Assembly: GCF_024172165.1 (NCBI RefSeq)
Contig: NZ_JAMZEB010000002.1
Coordinates: 2,129,501 to 2,193,500, forward strand
DNA from: Nonomuraea thailandensis
GTDB lineage: Bacteria > Actinomycetota > Actinomycetes > Streptosporangiales > Streptosporangiaceae
Length of the DNA stretch: 64,000 bases
Direction: 5' to 3'
Below are positions 51,349-59,411 of this stretch, one piece after another (within the stretch, counting starts at the first letter, position 1; each line of letters opens with the position of its first letter). The notes beneath the pieces were generated by a model. It did no database searches and was not told where the DNA came from. It was given only the letters and a program-made list of their open reading frames with translations. Both the position numbers and the translations under genes were made by a program.

Positions 51349-52589
51349 GGTGCTTCCGTGGCTCGGACGAGGAGGTCGGGACGGCCGAAGTTGCCGGACT
51401 TGAGCAGCAGGGCGAGACGCGTTCCCGGGCGGGTGACGTGCAGCCAGGGGACGCCGCGGTCGGCCTCGGCGCCGACGAGCGCGCCGGACACGCCGAGCGC
51501 GTTCACCACCGCGCCGGACGTCTCGCCGCCGGCCACGACGATGCGGCCCGCGCCCAGCTCGGCGGCACGGGCCGCCACGGCCGCCAGCGCCCCCTCCAGG
51601 AACGCGGCCGCGCCGGGCGCGCGCCGGCCGGGCGGGGCGGAGGTGTAGATCATCACCCGGTCCTCCCCGGCGAGGCTGTCCTCCAGCCAGCCGAGCGCTT
51701 CGGCGAGGCCCCGGTCGTGGGCTCGCAGGCGGTGGGCGGGCATGCGTTCGCGGGCCAGCGCCACCTGCTCCAGCGTGGCGGCCGAGCAACTGCCCGCCAG
51801 GACCACGACGGGACCTGGCGGCAACCCCGGCACCCCATCCGCACCAGCGAGGCCGTCGCCGTCCGCGGTGCCGAGGGCGGTGCCGGTCAGTGTGCCGATG
51901 GCGCGTGCCAGCCCCGCTGCACCTGTGATCAGCGGCAGGTGCGCGGCGGCGCGGGCGACGGTGTCGAGGTGGCCGTCACCGACCGCGTCCGTCACGGCGT
52001 GGCGAACGCCTCGCGCGGCCAGCTCCTCCAGCGCCTCCCGCACGGCGGCGGCGCCGCGCTCCACCGTCCGCAGCGGGACGAGCCCGACCCGGTGCGGGGT
52101 CTGCCGGCCCAGGACGCGGACCAGGTCGGCGTCCGTCATGGGGGTGAGCGGGTGGTGCCGCATCGGCGACTCCGACAGCGGCCTGTCACCGACGAACAGA
52201 TGCCCCTGGTAGACGGTGCGGCCGTGCTCGGGCGAGGCCGGGCACACGACGGTCAGGCGACCCCCGCCCGCCTCGGCCAGCGCGTCGGCGACCGGGCCGA
52301 TGTTGCCCGCGTCGGTGGAGTCGAAGGTGGAACAGCACTTGAAGTAGACCCGCCGGACACCTCGGCCGGCCATCCAGTCCCGGACGGCCCGCGACGCGGC
52401 GACCGCCTCGACGGCCGGGACCGAGCGGGTCTTGAGCGCGACGACGACCGCGTCGCACTCCGGCACGACCGTCCGCGGTCCCGGCTCGCCGAAGAGCAGC
52501 ACCGTCCGCAGCCCCGACCGCCGGAAGGCGGCCGCGACATCGGTCGCGCCGGTGTAGTCGTCGGCCACGCACCCGAGCGACGGGCTCAT
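51345..52589 (-). CDS. Four-carbon acid-sugar kinase family protein (DUF1537/OtnK-like)
   Basis: A 414-residue kinase of the two-domain family that phosphorylates threonate, erythronate and related acid sugars. N-terminal substrate domain: CVADDYTGATDVAAAFRRSG, KCCSTFDSTDAGNIGPVADA, SPMRHHPLTPMTDADLVRVL, HRVGLVPLRTV. C-terminal nucleotide domain: VVAGGETSGAVVNALGV and a short KSGNFG stretch near the end. All family landmarks are present. It is the pathway-defining gene of the operon and is coupled to both neighbours by ATGA overlaps. Confidence 0.92.
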   Translation of the reverse strand: MSPSLGCVADDYTGATDVAAAFRRSGLRTVLLFGEPGPRTVVPECDAVVVALKTRSVPAVEAVAASRAVRDWMAGRGVRRVYFKCCSTFDSTDAGNIGPVADALAEAGGGRLTVVCPASPEHGRTVYQGHLFVGDRPLSESPMRHHPLTPMTDADLVRVLGRQTPHRVGLVPLRTVERGAAAVREALEELAARGVRHAVTDAVGDGHLDTVARAAAHLPLITGAAGLARAIGTLTGTALGTADGDGLAGADGVPGLPPGPVVVLAGSCSAATLEQVALARERMPAHRLRAHDRGLAEALGWLEDSLAGEDRVMIYTSAPPGRRAPGAAAFLEGALAAVAARAAELGAGRIVVAGGETSGAVVNALGVSGALVGAEADRGVPWLHVTRPGTRLALLLKSGNFGRPDLLVRATEAP

Positions 52590-53323
52590 GCCAGCGCCTC
52601 CCGCAACGCCCTGGCCGCCATGAGCGGCGGGGTCAGCACCGGCACGCCGAGCCGGCCGGCCAGTGCGGCGTGCACCGGGCTGATCGAGTACTGCCCGAGC
52701 AGCACCAGGCCGGCGCCGTCGAGGGCGGGCAGGGCGGCCCGCGCGAGCGCGTCCGTGAGCCCTGGCCAGTCCCTGTCGGCCGCCGCGGCGGCGGCGCCAG
52801 GAGCCGCGAGAGCCCGCACCGCGACACCACCCGCCACCGCCCGCAGCCGCCGCGCCGAATCCGCCGCCGCCGACTCGAGCGAGCCGAGCACCAGAACCCC
52901 GCCCGGCCGCCCGGCCCTGTCACCCGCGCGGGGCTCCCCGGCCGCCTCACCCGCGCCCGGCCGAACGGCCGCATCGCCTGAGCCGGCGGGCCGTTGCTCG
53001 CCGAACCGCCGGGCGACCTCGGCGAACATCGCCTCGTCCGAGCCGGTCACCGGCACGTCGTGCAACCGCCGCGCCAGCCCCGCCACCGGCCCGTACATCG
53101 AGCACGACAGCAGCACCGCGTCCGCGCCGCCGCGCACCGCGTAGTCGATCAGGGCCAGCATGCGCCGCGTCAGCGGGGGTGTCATGCCGCCCGCCGCGTC
53201 GGCCTCGGTGACGAGCCGGTCGTCCAGGAGGTGCCAGGCGGCGGCCTCCGGGAAGCCCTCGCGCAGCCCGTCGTCGGCGGGCCGCATGGAGGCGGGGGTG
53301 GCGTTGACGACCGCGACTCTCAT
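52586..53323 (-). CDS. Asp/Glu racemase-superfamily protein lacking the second catalytic Cys
   Basis: A 245-residue protein. The first catalytic Cys is kept (VLLSCSMYGP, about residue 74), but the place of the second, usually L-G-C-T-H, reads VLLGQYSISPV. So two-base racemisation is unlikely; decarboxylase or isomerase-like chemistry with one Cys, or a lost function, is possible. An Ala/Gly/Arg-rich stretch (about residues 108-140) looks like a low-complexity insertion. It lies between the acid-sugar kinase and the IPMDH-type dehydrogenase with ATGA overlaps on both sides, so it belongs to the same pathway. Confidence 0.82.
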   Translation of the reverse strand: MRVAVVNATPASMRPADDGLREGFPEAAAWHLLDDRLVTEADAAGGMTPPLTRRMLALIDYAVRGGADAVLLSCSMYGPVAGLARRLHDVPVTGSDEAMFAEVARRFGEQRPAGSGDAAVRPGAGEAAGEPRAGDRAGRPGGVLVLGSLESAAADSARRLRAVAGGVAVRALAAPGAAAAAADRDWPGLTDALARAALPALDGAGLVLLGQYSISPVHAALAGRLGVPVLTPPLMAARALREALA

Positions 53324-54390
53324 CGCTTCACACCGGCGGCGACGGCCTCGGCGAACGCGCGGGTCCCGGCCGTGCCCCCCATGTCGCGGGTACGGACCCC
53401 GCCCCGCACGGTGCCGGCGACCGCCGTCTCGATCAGGGTGGCGGCCCGGGCCAGGGCGGGGTCCTGGTGGCGGGCGCCGAGCCAGTCGAGCAGCATGGCA
53501 CTGGACAGGATCATCGCGATGGGGTTGGCGACGTCCTGGCCGGCGATGTCCGGGGCGGAGCCGTGGGCGGCCTGGGCCATGGCGCGTTCGTGGGAGGCGT
53601 TGATGGACGGGGCGATGCCGAGCGATCCCGCGATCTCGCCGGCCAGGTCCGACAGGATGTCGCCGAACATGTTCTCGGTGACGATGACGTCGAACGCGTC
53701 CGCGCGCCGCACCAGGTGCACGGTCATCGCGTCGATGTGGAAGTCGTCCACGCTCACCTGCGGGTAGCGGGCGGCGACCTCGCGGCAGACGTCGCGGAAC
53801 AGGCCGGTGGTCAGCTTCAGCACGTTCGCCTTGTGCACGATGGTGACCCGGCCACGCCTGCGGGAGGCCAGCTCGAACGCCTCGACGGCGATCCGCTCGA
53901 CCGCCGGCCTGGTGACGATGCCCATGGCGATGGCCACGTCAGGGGTGGGCATGAACTCGCCGGTGCCCTTGTAGGTGCTGCGGTCGGCGTAGAAGCCCTG
54001 CGTGTTCTCGCGCACGATGACCAGGTCGGTGCCGGGCACGACGGCGTCGGCGCCGTCGAACGACTTGGCCGGGCGGATGTTGGCGAACAGGTCGAAGTGC
54101 TTGCGGATGCCGCCGCTGGGGTTGAGCTTGGAGCGGTGCGGCTCGGGGTAGGCGGCGCTGTCGTGCGGGCCGAGCAGCCAGCCGTCCAGCCCTTCCAGCG
54201 CGGCGAGCGTCGATGCGGGCAGGGCGTCGCCGTGCGTGCCGATGGCCGAGGCCCCCAGGGGCAGCTCCACCCACTCGGCGGGTGGCGCGCCGGCGGCGGC
54301 CAGGGCGGCGTCCACGACCAGGACGGACGCGGGGACGATCTCGGGGCCGATGCCGTCGCCTTCGAGCACGCCAAGACGATAGGAACTCAC
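53320..54390 (-). CDS. Isocitrate/isopropylmalate/tartrate-type decarboxylating dehydrogenase
   Basis: A 356-residue beta-decarboxylating dehydrogenase. Motifs: LGVLEGDGIGPEIVPASVLV, RKHFDLFANIRPAKSF, VIVRENTQGFYADRSTYKG (closest to tartrate/isocitrate types; IPMDH has R-E-L-T-G-G), the catalytic Lys in HKANVLKLTTG, metal Asp residues in ENMFGDILSDLAGEIAG, and AHGSAPDIAGQ for NAD. In D-threonate pathways a related PdxA-type enzyme does this step, so here it may oxidise the phosphorylated acid sugar. GTG 54390 has GAGGA upstream; GTG 54402, overlapping the ATPase stop, is an alternative. Confidence 0.88.
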   Translation of the reverse strand: MSSYRLGVLEGDGIGPEIVPASVLVVDAALAAAGAPPAEWVELPLGASAIGTHGDALPASTLAALEGLDGWLLGPHDSAAYPEPHRSKLNPSGGIRKHFDLFANIRPAKSFDGADAVVPGTDLVIVRENTQGFYADRSTYKGTGEFMPTPDVAIAMGIVTRPAVERIAVEAFELASRRRGRVTIVHKANVLKLTTGLFRDVCREVAARYPQVSVDDFHIDAMTVHLVRRADAFDVIVTENMFGDILSDLAGEIAGSLGIAPSINASHERAMAQAAHGSAPDIAGQDVANPIAMILSSAMLLDWLGARHQDPALARAATLIETAVAGTVRGGVRTRDMGGTAGTRAFAEAVAAGVKR

Positions 54391-54398
54391 GGGAATCC

Positions 54399-55502
54399 TC
54401 ACTGTGCGGTGGTGACGAGAGCCGCGGCGTCCTCGGGCAGGGCGCCGGTGGCGGGGTAGAGCAGGCAGGCGGCGGGCTCGACGGCGAGGACGACCTCGCC
54501 GGTCAGCCCGGGGCGGCTGGTCTCGGCCTGGATGACGTGGTCGCCCAGGCGCAGGTCGTACTCGTGGCGGGAGCCGACGTAGGAGCTCGTGAGCACCTCG
54601 GCGGTGAGCACGTTGGCGCCGGCGGGGGCGGCGCGGCCGGGCGGGAGGATCTCCAGCCGCTCGGGGCGGATCGCCACGGTGACGGGCCCGCCGGGAGCGG
54701 TGTCCGGGACGGTGATGGTCTGCCCGGTGCAGTCCAGCCGCACCTCGCGGGGGCCGGTCGTGGCGCCGGTGAGGAAGTTGCACCGGCCGACGAAGGCGGC
54801 CACCTCGGCGGTCGCGGGCCGCTCGTAGATGTCCTGCGGGGTGCCGATCTGCACCATGTCGCCCCTGGACATCACCGCGATGCGGTCGCTGAGGGCCAGC
54901 GCCTCCTCCTGGTCGTGGGTGACGTACACGGTGGTGATGCCGAGCTCGGTCTGCAGCCGCTTGAGCCAGGCGCGGGCCTGGTCGCGCAGCTTGGCGTCCA
55001 GGTTGGACAGCGGCTCGTCGAGCAGGAGCACGCTGGGGGAGTAGACCAGGGCGCGGGCGAGCGCGACGCGCTGCTGCTGGCCGCCGGAGAGCTGGTGCGG
55101 GAAGCGGTCACTCAGCCCGGCGAGCCCCACCTTGTCCAGGGCGTCGGCGATGAGCCTGTCCTGCTCGCGCCGGTCGACCTTGCGGATCTTGAGCGGCATG
55201 GCCAGGTTCCGGGCGACGGTCATGTGCGGCCACAGCGCGTACGACTGGAACACCATGCCGAGGTTGCGGCCCTCGGGCGGCACGAACGTGCCGGTGTCGA
55301 CGAAGGTGCTGGACCCGACGGCGATGCTGCCGCGGGTGGGCCGTTCGAGCCCGGCGATGCAGGCCAGCGTGGTGGACTTGCCGCAGCCGCTGGGGCCGAG
55401 CAGGGTGAAGAACTCGCCGTCGGCGATGGTGAAGCTGATGTCGCGCAGGACGGCGTTGTCCCCGAACTGCTTGGACAGGTGGGTGACCTTGACCTCAGGC
55501 AT
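54399..55502 (-). CDS. ABC transporter ATP-binding protein (PotA/FbpC type) of the acid-sugar operon
   Basis: A 367-residue ATPase: Walker A GPSGCGKSTTL, signature [15 protein letters not shown], Walker B VLLLDEPLSNLDAK, switch His VTHDQEEALAL; residues from about 240 form TOBE domains. ATG 55502 overlaps the permease end by eight bases; GTG 55511 upstream is possible but crowds the AAGGGA site. It powers the two-domain permease upstream. Confidence 0.92.
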   Translation of the reverse strand: MPEVKVTHLSKQFGDNAVLRDISFTIADGEFFTLLGPSGCGKSTTLACIAGLERPTRGSIAVGSSTFVDTGTFVPPEGRNLGMVFQSYALWPHMTVARNLAMPLKIRKVDRREQDRLIADALDKVGLAGLSDRFPHQLSGGQQQRVALARALVYSPSVLLLDEPLSNLDAKLRDQARAWLKRLQTELGITTVYVTHDQEEALALSDRIAVMSRGDMVQIGTPQDIYERPATAEVAAFVGRCNFLTGATTGPREVRLDCTGQTITVPDTAPGGPVTVAIRPERLEILPPGRAAPAGANVLTAEVLTSSYVGSRHEYDLRLGDHVIQAETSRPGLTGEVVLAVEPAACLLYPATGALPEDAAALVTTAQ

Positions 55503-57246
55503 TCTTGTCACGTCCCTTGAGAAGAAGGCCGGCGAGCCCGACGAAGGTCGCCGTGATGGCGATCTGCAGGCTGGCCAGCGCGGCCACGGAGCCGGTGTTG
55601 CCCTGCACCCACAGCTCCAGCATGGTCGTGCCGATGATGTTGGAGTCCGCGGAGCCCAGGAACACGGCGGGCGAGTACTCCTTGAGCAGGGTCACGAACG
55701 TCAGGATCAGCGCTCCGGCGAAGGCCGGCCGCAGTAGCGAGGCCAGGATGCGGCTGAACGTGCGCACCCAGTCGGCTCCCGACACCCGGGCGGCGTTGTC
55801 CAGCTCGCGCCCGATCTGCATGATCGACGGCGAGATGGAGCCGAACCCGCTGGGCAGTGCGCGCAGCCCGAACCCGATGATCAGCGCCCACAGCGTGCCC
55901 TGGACCAGCGAGCCCAGCCCGAACGGGGCGAAGGCGAGCGCCCAGAACAGGCCGATGCCGACGATGATGCCGGGCATGGCCTGCGGCGCCAGGGCCAGGT
56001 TCTCCACCGCGCGGGCGAAGCGGAACGTCGAGCGCCTGGCCACCATCACGGCCAGCAGCGACAGCACGCTGACCAGGACCGCGCCGACCGCGGCCACGAT
56101 CAGGCTGTTGACGATCGACTGCACGTACACCGGATAGGTGAAGATGCGCTCGTAGTTGTCGCCGGTCAGGGTCTTGAACGGCGACTGCAGCGGCGTGAAC
56201 ACCTGCGTGAACGAGCGGAACACCAGCCCGCCGATCGGGATCAGCGCGCCCATCACCACGTAGAAGGCGATGGCGGCCACACTGATCCACTTCAGCCATC
56301 CCAGGTCCAGCGGGCGCGGGCGGGTGGCCTTGCCGCGTACGGAGACGAAGCGCTGGGCGTCCTTCAGCAGCTTGGCCTGCAGCGCGACCAGGCTGACGGT
56401 GACCAGCAGGATGATCGCCGACGCCGCGCCGAGCACGCCGTAGTCCGGGTTGATCGACTGCAGGCCGTTGCGGTAGAGGAAGGTGGAGAAGACGTCGATG
56501 CCGACCGGCTGGCCGAACAGCAGCGGCACGCTCAGCGTCTCCACCGACATGCTGGCCACCAGGATCGAGCTGTAGACGACGGGCGGGCGCAGCAGCGGCA
56601 GGATCACCGAGCGCAGGATGCGCAGCGGGCCGGCGCCGCACACCTGCGCGGCGGCCTCCAGCGACGCGTCGCTCTGGCGCAGCGCGCCGGCGCAGAACGT
56701 GTAGACGATCGGGGCCAGCGCGACGGCCTCGGTCAGGGCCATGCCGGGGATGGAGTACAGGTTCCACGGCAGGAACCCCAGGATCCGCCGCACCTCGACG
56801 CTCACGAAGCCCGCGGGGCCGTACATGGTGATCCAGCCGAAGCCCAGGATCAGCGAGGAGATGAAGAACGGCCACTGCATGGCGGCGGCGAACACGCGCC
56901 CGCCCGGCAGCTTCGTGCGCACCACGACCACGGCCATCGGCACCGCGATGAGCAGGCTGAGCACGGTGGTCAGGCCCGCGAACAGGGCCGTGTCGAGCAC
57001 GACCCGGCCGAAGCCCGCCTCGGTGAACAGCCGCACGTAGTTGCCGGCGCCGAGCACGCCGCCCGCCTCGTACAGGGGGCGGTCGAGGAACGACTGGTAC
57101 AGCGTCGGCACGACCGGCGCCAGCACCAGGACTGCCAGCAGGAGCAGCACGCCGTACTGCAGCCAGCCCTCCCGGCCGAGCCCCAGCGGCCTGCGGTAGC
57201 GCGGCGGGGGATGGGCGGGGGGACGCGTCGGGGACAGGGTGGTCAT
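55495..57246 (-). CDS. Two-domain ABC transporter permease of the acid-sugar operon
   Basis: A 583-residue fused permease with two BPD_transp_1 halves and about 12 membrane segments. EAA-like loops: LEAAAQVCGAGPLRILRSVI in the first half and LDNAARVSGADWVRTFSRIL in the second. The N-terminus carries a proline-rich cytoplasmic tail before the first helix. It is ten bases below the binding-protein stop. This FbpB-like layout is shared with the iron-type importer at 22408-26263, so the two importers are distant paralogues. Confidence 0.92.
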   Translation of the reverse strand: MTTLSPTRPPAHPPPRYRRPLGLGREGWLQYGVLLLLAVLVLAPVVPTLYQSFLDRPLYEAGGVLGAGNYVRLFTEAGFGRVVLDTALFAGLTTVLSLLIAVPMAVVVVRTKLPGGRVFAAAMQWPFFISSLILGFGWITMYGPAGFVSVEVRRILGFLPWNLYSIPGMALTEAVALAPIVYTFCAGALRQSDASLEAAAQVCGAGPLRILRSVILPLLRPPVVYSSILVASMSVETLSVPLLFGQPVGIDVFSTFLYRNGLQSINPDYGVLGAASAIILLVTVSLVALQAKLLKDAQRFVSVRGKATRPRPLDLGWLKWISVAAIAFYVVMGALIPIGGLVFRSFTQVFTPLQSPFKTLTGDNYERIFTYPVYVQSIVNSLIVAAVGAVLVSVLSLLAVMVARRSTFRFARAVENLALAPQAMPGIIVGIGLFWALAFAPFGLGSLVQGTLWALIIGFGLRALPSGFGSISPSIMQIGRELDNAARVSGADWVRTFSRILASLLRPAFAGALILTFVTLLKEYSPAVFLGSADSNIIGTTMLELWVQGNTGSVAALASLQIAITATFVGLAGLLLKGRDKNA

Positions 57247-57256
57247 CGCGTTCCTC

Positions 57257-58405
57257 TCAGCGGCCGAGCAGGCCGTTCCACTTGTCGGTGAAGGACTCGA
57301 CCTCCGCGTCGGGCACCTTCGTGTACCTCGCGACGATCACGTTGGCCTCGCCCACCGCCTTGACCAGTTCCTGGTAGGTGTGCAGCCCGTCGGCGGCGGG
57401 CACGTCGTCGCGGTAGGAGGTCAGGCCGCCCTCGGCCACGGCCCGCTGCCCCTCCTGCGACAGCACGAAGTCCACGAACAGCTTCGACGTCGCCGGATGC
57501 GGCGCCCCGGCGGCGATGCCGATGCCGCGCGGCAGCGCGACCGTGCCGTCGTCGAGGAACGAGATCGCCAGCAGGCCGCCGCTCTTGGCCACCACCGGGT
57601 ACGCCGGGGCGGCGCTGACGAAGAAGCCGGCCACGTACTCCCCTGAGATGATCTTCTCCATCTGGGTGCCGGACGACGTCTCGGGCCTGGCCAGGGGCAG
57701 CACCGACTGCAACGAGGCCCAGGACTCGGGGCGGGCCTCGGCGAAGGCGTGCGAGACGGTGAAGCCGAACGCGCCGCTCACGTCCCGGGTGGTGATCTTG
57801 CTCTTGTACTGGGCGGGGTCCTTGGCCAGGATCGCCGCCAGGCTCTTCAGCCCCGTCGGCTTCCCGGGCAGCAGCGAGGTGTTGTAGGCGATCGACAGCG
57901 GGTCGATCGACATGGCGTACACGTGGGGCAGCAGCTCGCCGAAGTCCGGCAGCTTGTCCTTCTCCGGCGAGGCGTACTCCGTCAGCGTGCCGGGCCGGGC
58001 GGCGAAGTCGGCCCACGCCTGGGCGGCGTTGGAGACCACCAGGTCGGCCGGCGAGCTGCCGGTGGCCTGCTCGCTGAGCACCCGCTGGAACACCTCGTCG
58101 CTGTCGAGGTTGTTGGCCGCGAGCTTCGTCACCCAGGGGTACTTCTTCTGGAAGTCGCGGAAGATCGGCGCCCAGTTCTCCTGGTCGGTGTTGGAGTAGA
58201 TGGTGAGGGTGCCGCCCTCCTTCCTGGACGCCTCCATGAGCCGGGCGTAGTCGGCCGGGTAGTACGACGGGGCCTGTCCCGTCGCGATCCGGTTCGGCGG
58301 CGGTGCCTTCGCCGCCTCGCCGCCACCGCCGCCGCAGGCCGTGAGCAGGCCGAGCGCGAGTACGGCGGCGCCGAGGGCGCGGAACGGGGGGTGGAAGGTG
58401 GTCAT
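57257..58405 (-). CDS. Solute-binding lipoprotein of the acid-sugar operon
   Basis: A 382-residue binding protein with lipobox L-L-T-A-C followed by a Gly-rich linker. GTLTIYSNTDQENWAPIFRD, QKKYPWVTKLA, LVVSNAAQAWADFA and the C-terminal LFVDFVLSQEGQRAVAEGGL are typical of the Fe3+/2-aminoethylphosphonate/acid-sugar SBP group. The start ATG has a strong AAGGAGGAAG site. It is the first gene of the operon and lies opposite the GntR gene. The solute is inferred to be a hydroxylated carboxylate from the enzymes downstream. Confidence 0.9.
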   Translation of the reverse strand: MTTFHPPFRALGAAVLALGLLTACGGGGGEAAKAPPPNRIATGQAPSYYPADYARLMEASRKEGGTLTIYSNTDQENWAPIFRDFQKKYPWVTKLAANNLDSDEVFQRVLSEQATGSSPADLVVSNAAQAWADFAARPGTLTEYASPEKDKLPDFGELLPHVYAMSIDPLSIAYNTSLLPGKPTGLKSLAAILAKDPAQYKSKITTRDVSGAFGFTVSHAFAEARPESWASLQSVLPLARPETSSGTQMEKIISGEYVAGFFVSAAPAYPVVAKSGGLLAISFLDDGTVALPRGIGIAAGAPHPATSKLFVDFVLSQEGQRAVAEGGLTSYRDDVPAADGLHTYQELVKAVGEANVIVARYTKVPDAEVESFTDKWNGLLGR

Positions 58406-58650
58406 GTGCTTCCTCCTTGACCAGGCGAGGCACTGGCCGGCCACCGCCTGCGATGCCGCACACTCTGCTTCGTTATAACCTATGACGTCAAGCCTCTGTT
58501 TCCGGAATGTAACGCGTTAAGCCTCGTGGACGCCTTATAGGCGCAACGTGCTTCACGAAGGGTTCGGCAGGTGCAGCGGTCGCGACTTGCCGACAGGGCA
58601 GGAGATCGGTGTAGGTTATAACCGTCATCGGGCGACGGGACGGGACAACG
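58406..58650. promoter_or_regulatory. Divergent control region with two GTTATAACC operators
   Basis: CGTTATAACCTA (58471-58482) lies near the binding-protein promoter; GGTTATAACC (58614-58623), a perfect ten-base palindrome, lies 27 bases before the gntR ATG. The two share GTTATAACCTA in opposite orientations. On the minus strand TTGACG (plus 58486-58491) is a candidate -35 with a weak -10 (CAGAGT, plus 58462-58467), placing the first operator in the spacer. The G-T...A-C symmetry fits GntR-family sites. Confidence 0.65.
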
Positions 58651-59352
58651 ATGAGCGAATCAGCGGCGGAGCTCTACACGACCAAGGCGGACTACGCCTA
58701 CCTCAGGGTCAAGGAGCTGATCCTGTCCGGCACCCTGCACCCCGGCTCCGTCATCGCGCAGGCCCAGCTCGCCCGCGAGATCGGCATCAGCACCACCCCG
58801 CTGCGCGAGGCGCTGCGCAGGCTCAAGAGCGAGGGCCTGGTCGAGCTCGACGCCCACCGCGACGCCCGTGTCGCGCCCCTGGCCGCCGAGGAGGCCCGCG
58901 ACCTGCTGGAGCTGCGCCGCTCCCTCGACCCGCTCGCCGTCGCGCTGGCCGCCGAACGCCGCACCAAGGCCGACATCGCCGCCATGCGTGCCGCCCTCGA
59001 CGGTCTCAAGCCGCTGCCGGGCAACCCCGCGTACGAGCAGCTCGTCGCGCACCGCAAGTTCCACCGGGCCCTGTACTCCGCCTCCCACAACGACCTGCTC
59101 ATCCAGACCCTCGACGGGCTGTGGGACAAGGCCGACCGCTACCGCCGCCTGGCCCTGGAGGTCGAGCGCGGCCAGGCGGCCCGCGATCGCAAGGCCGCCG
59201 AGCACGAGGCCCTGGTGGAGTACGTCATCGCGGGCGACGCCGACTCGGCCGCCGCCGTCATGCGCGAGCACATCGACACCAGCCTCGGCGCCCAGGCCGC
59301 CTGGCGCCTGCGCAAGCAGCACACCGGATCGGACACCGCCGGGGAGCCCTGA
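58651..59352 (+). CDS. GntR-family regulator with FCD ligand domain
   Basis: A 233-residue regulator. Winged helix at about residues 12-78 (YLRVKELILSGTLHPGSVIA, then LAREIGISTTPLREALRRLK); FCD helical domain from about residue 85 (ARDLLELRRSLDPLAVALAA, EQLVAHRKFHRALYSASHND, and the HEALVEYVIAGD stretch). FCD domains bind a metal and a small carboxylate; Asp and His residues in RSLDPL, VAHRKFHRAL and EHEALV fit the metal site. It is divergent from the acid-sugar operon and should repress it until the substrate binds. Confidence 0.92.
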   Translation: MSESAAELYTTKADYAYLRVKELILSGTLHPGSVIAQAQLAREIGISTTPLREALRRLKSEGLVELDAHRDARVAPLAAEEARDLLELRRSLDPLAVALAAERRTKADIAAMRAALDGLKPLPGNPAYEQLVAHRKFHRALYSASHNDLLIQTLDGLWDKADRYRRLALEVERGQAARDRKAAEHEALVEYVIAGDADSAAAVMREHIDTSLGAQAAWRLRKQHTGSDTAGEP

Positions 59353-59378
59353 CAGGCCGTCGCCCCCGCATGGTTAAG

Positions 59379-59392
59379 TTAGGCTTGCCTAA
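59379..59392 (+). promoter_or_regulatory. Iron box (IdeR/DmdR-type operator)
   Basis: TTAGGCTTGCCTAA is a near-perfect inverted repeat matching the TTAGG...CCTAA core of actinobacterial iron boxes. It lies 20 bases before the ATG of the siderophore-interacting protein gene, so iron-loaded IdeR/DmdR should repress that gene. Confidence 0.85.
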
Positions 59393-59411
59393 TCTAGCGA
59401 GGAGGAGTCCG

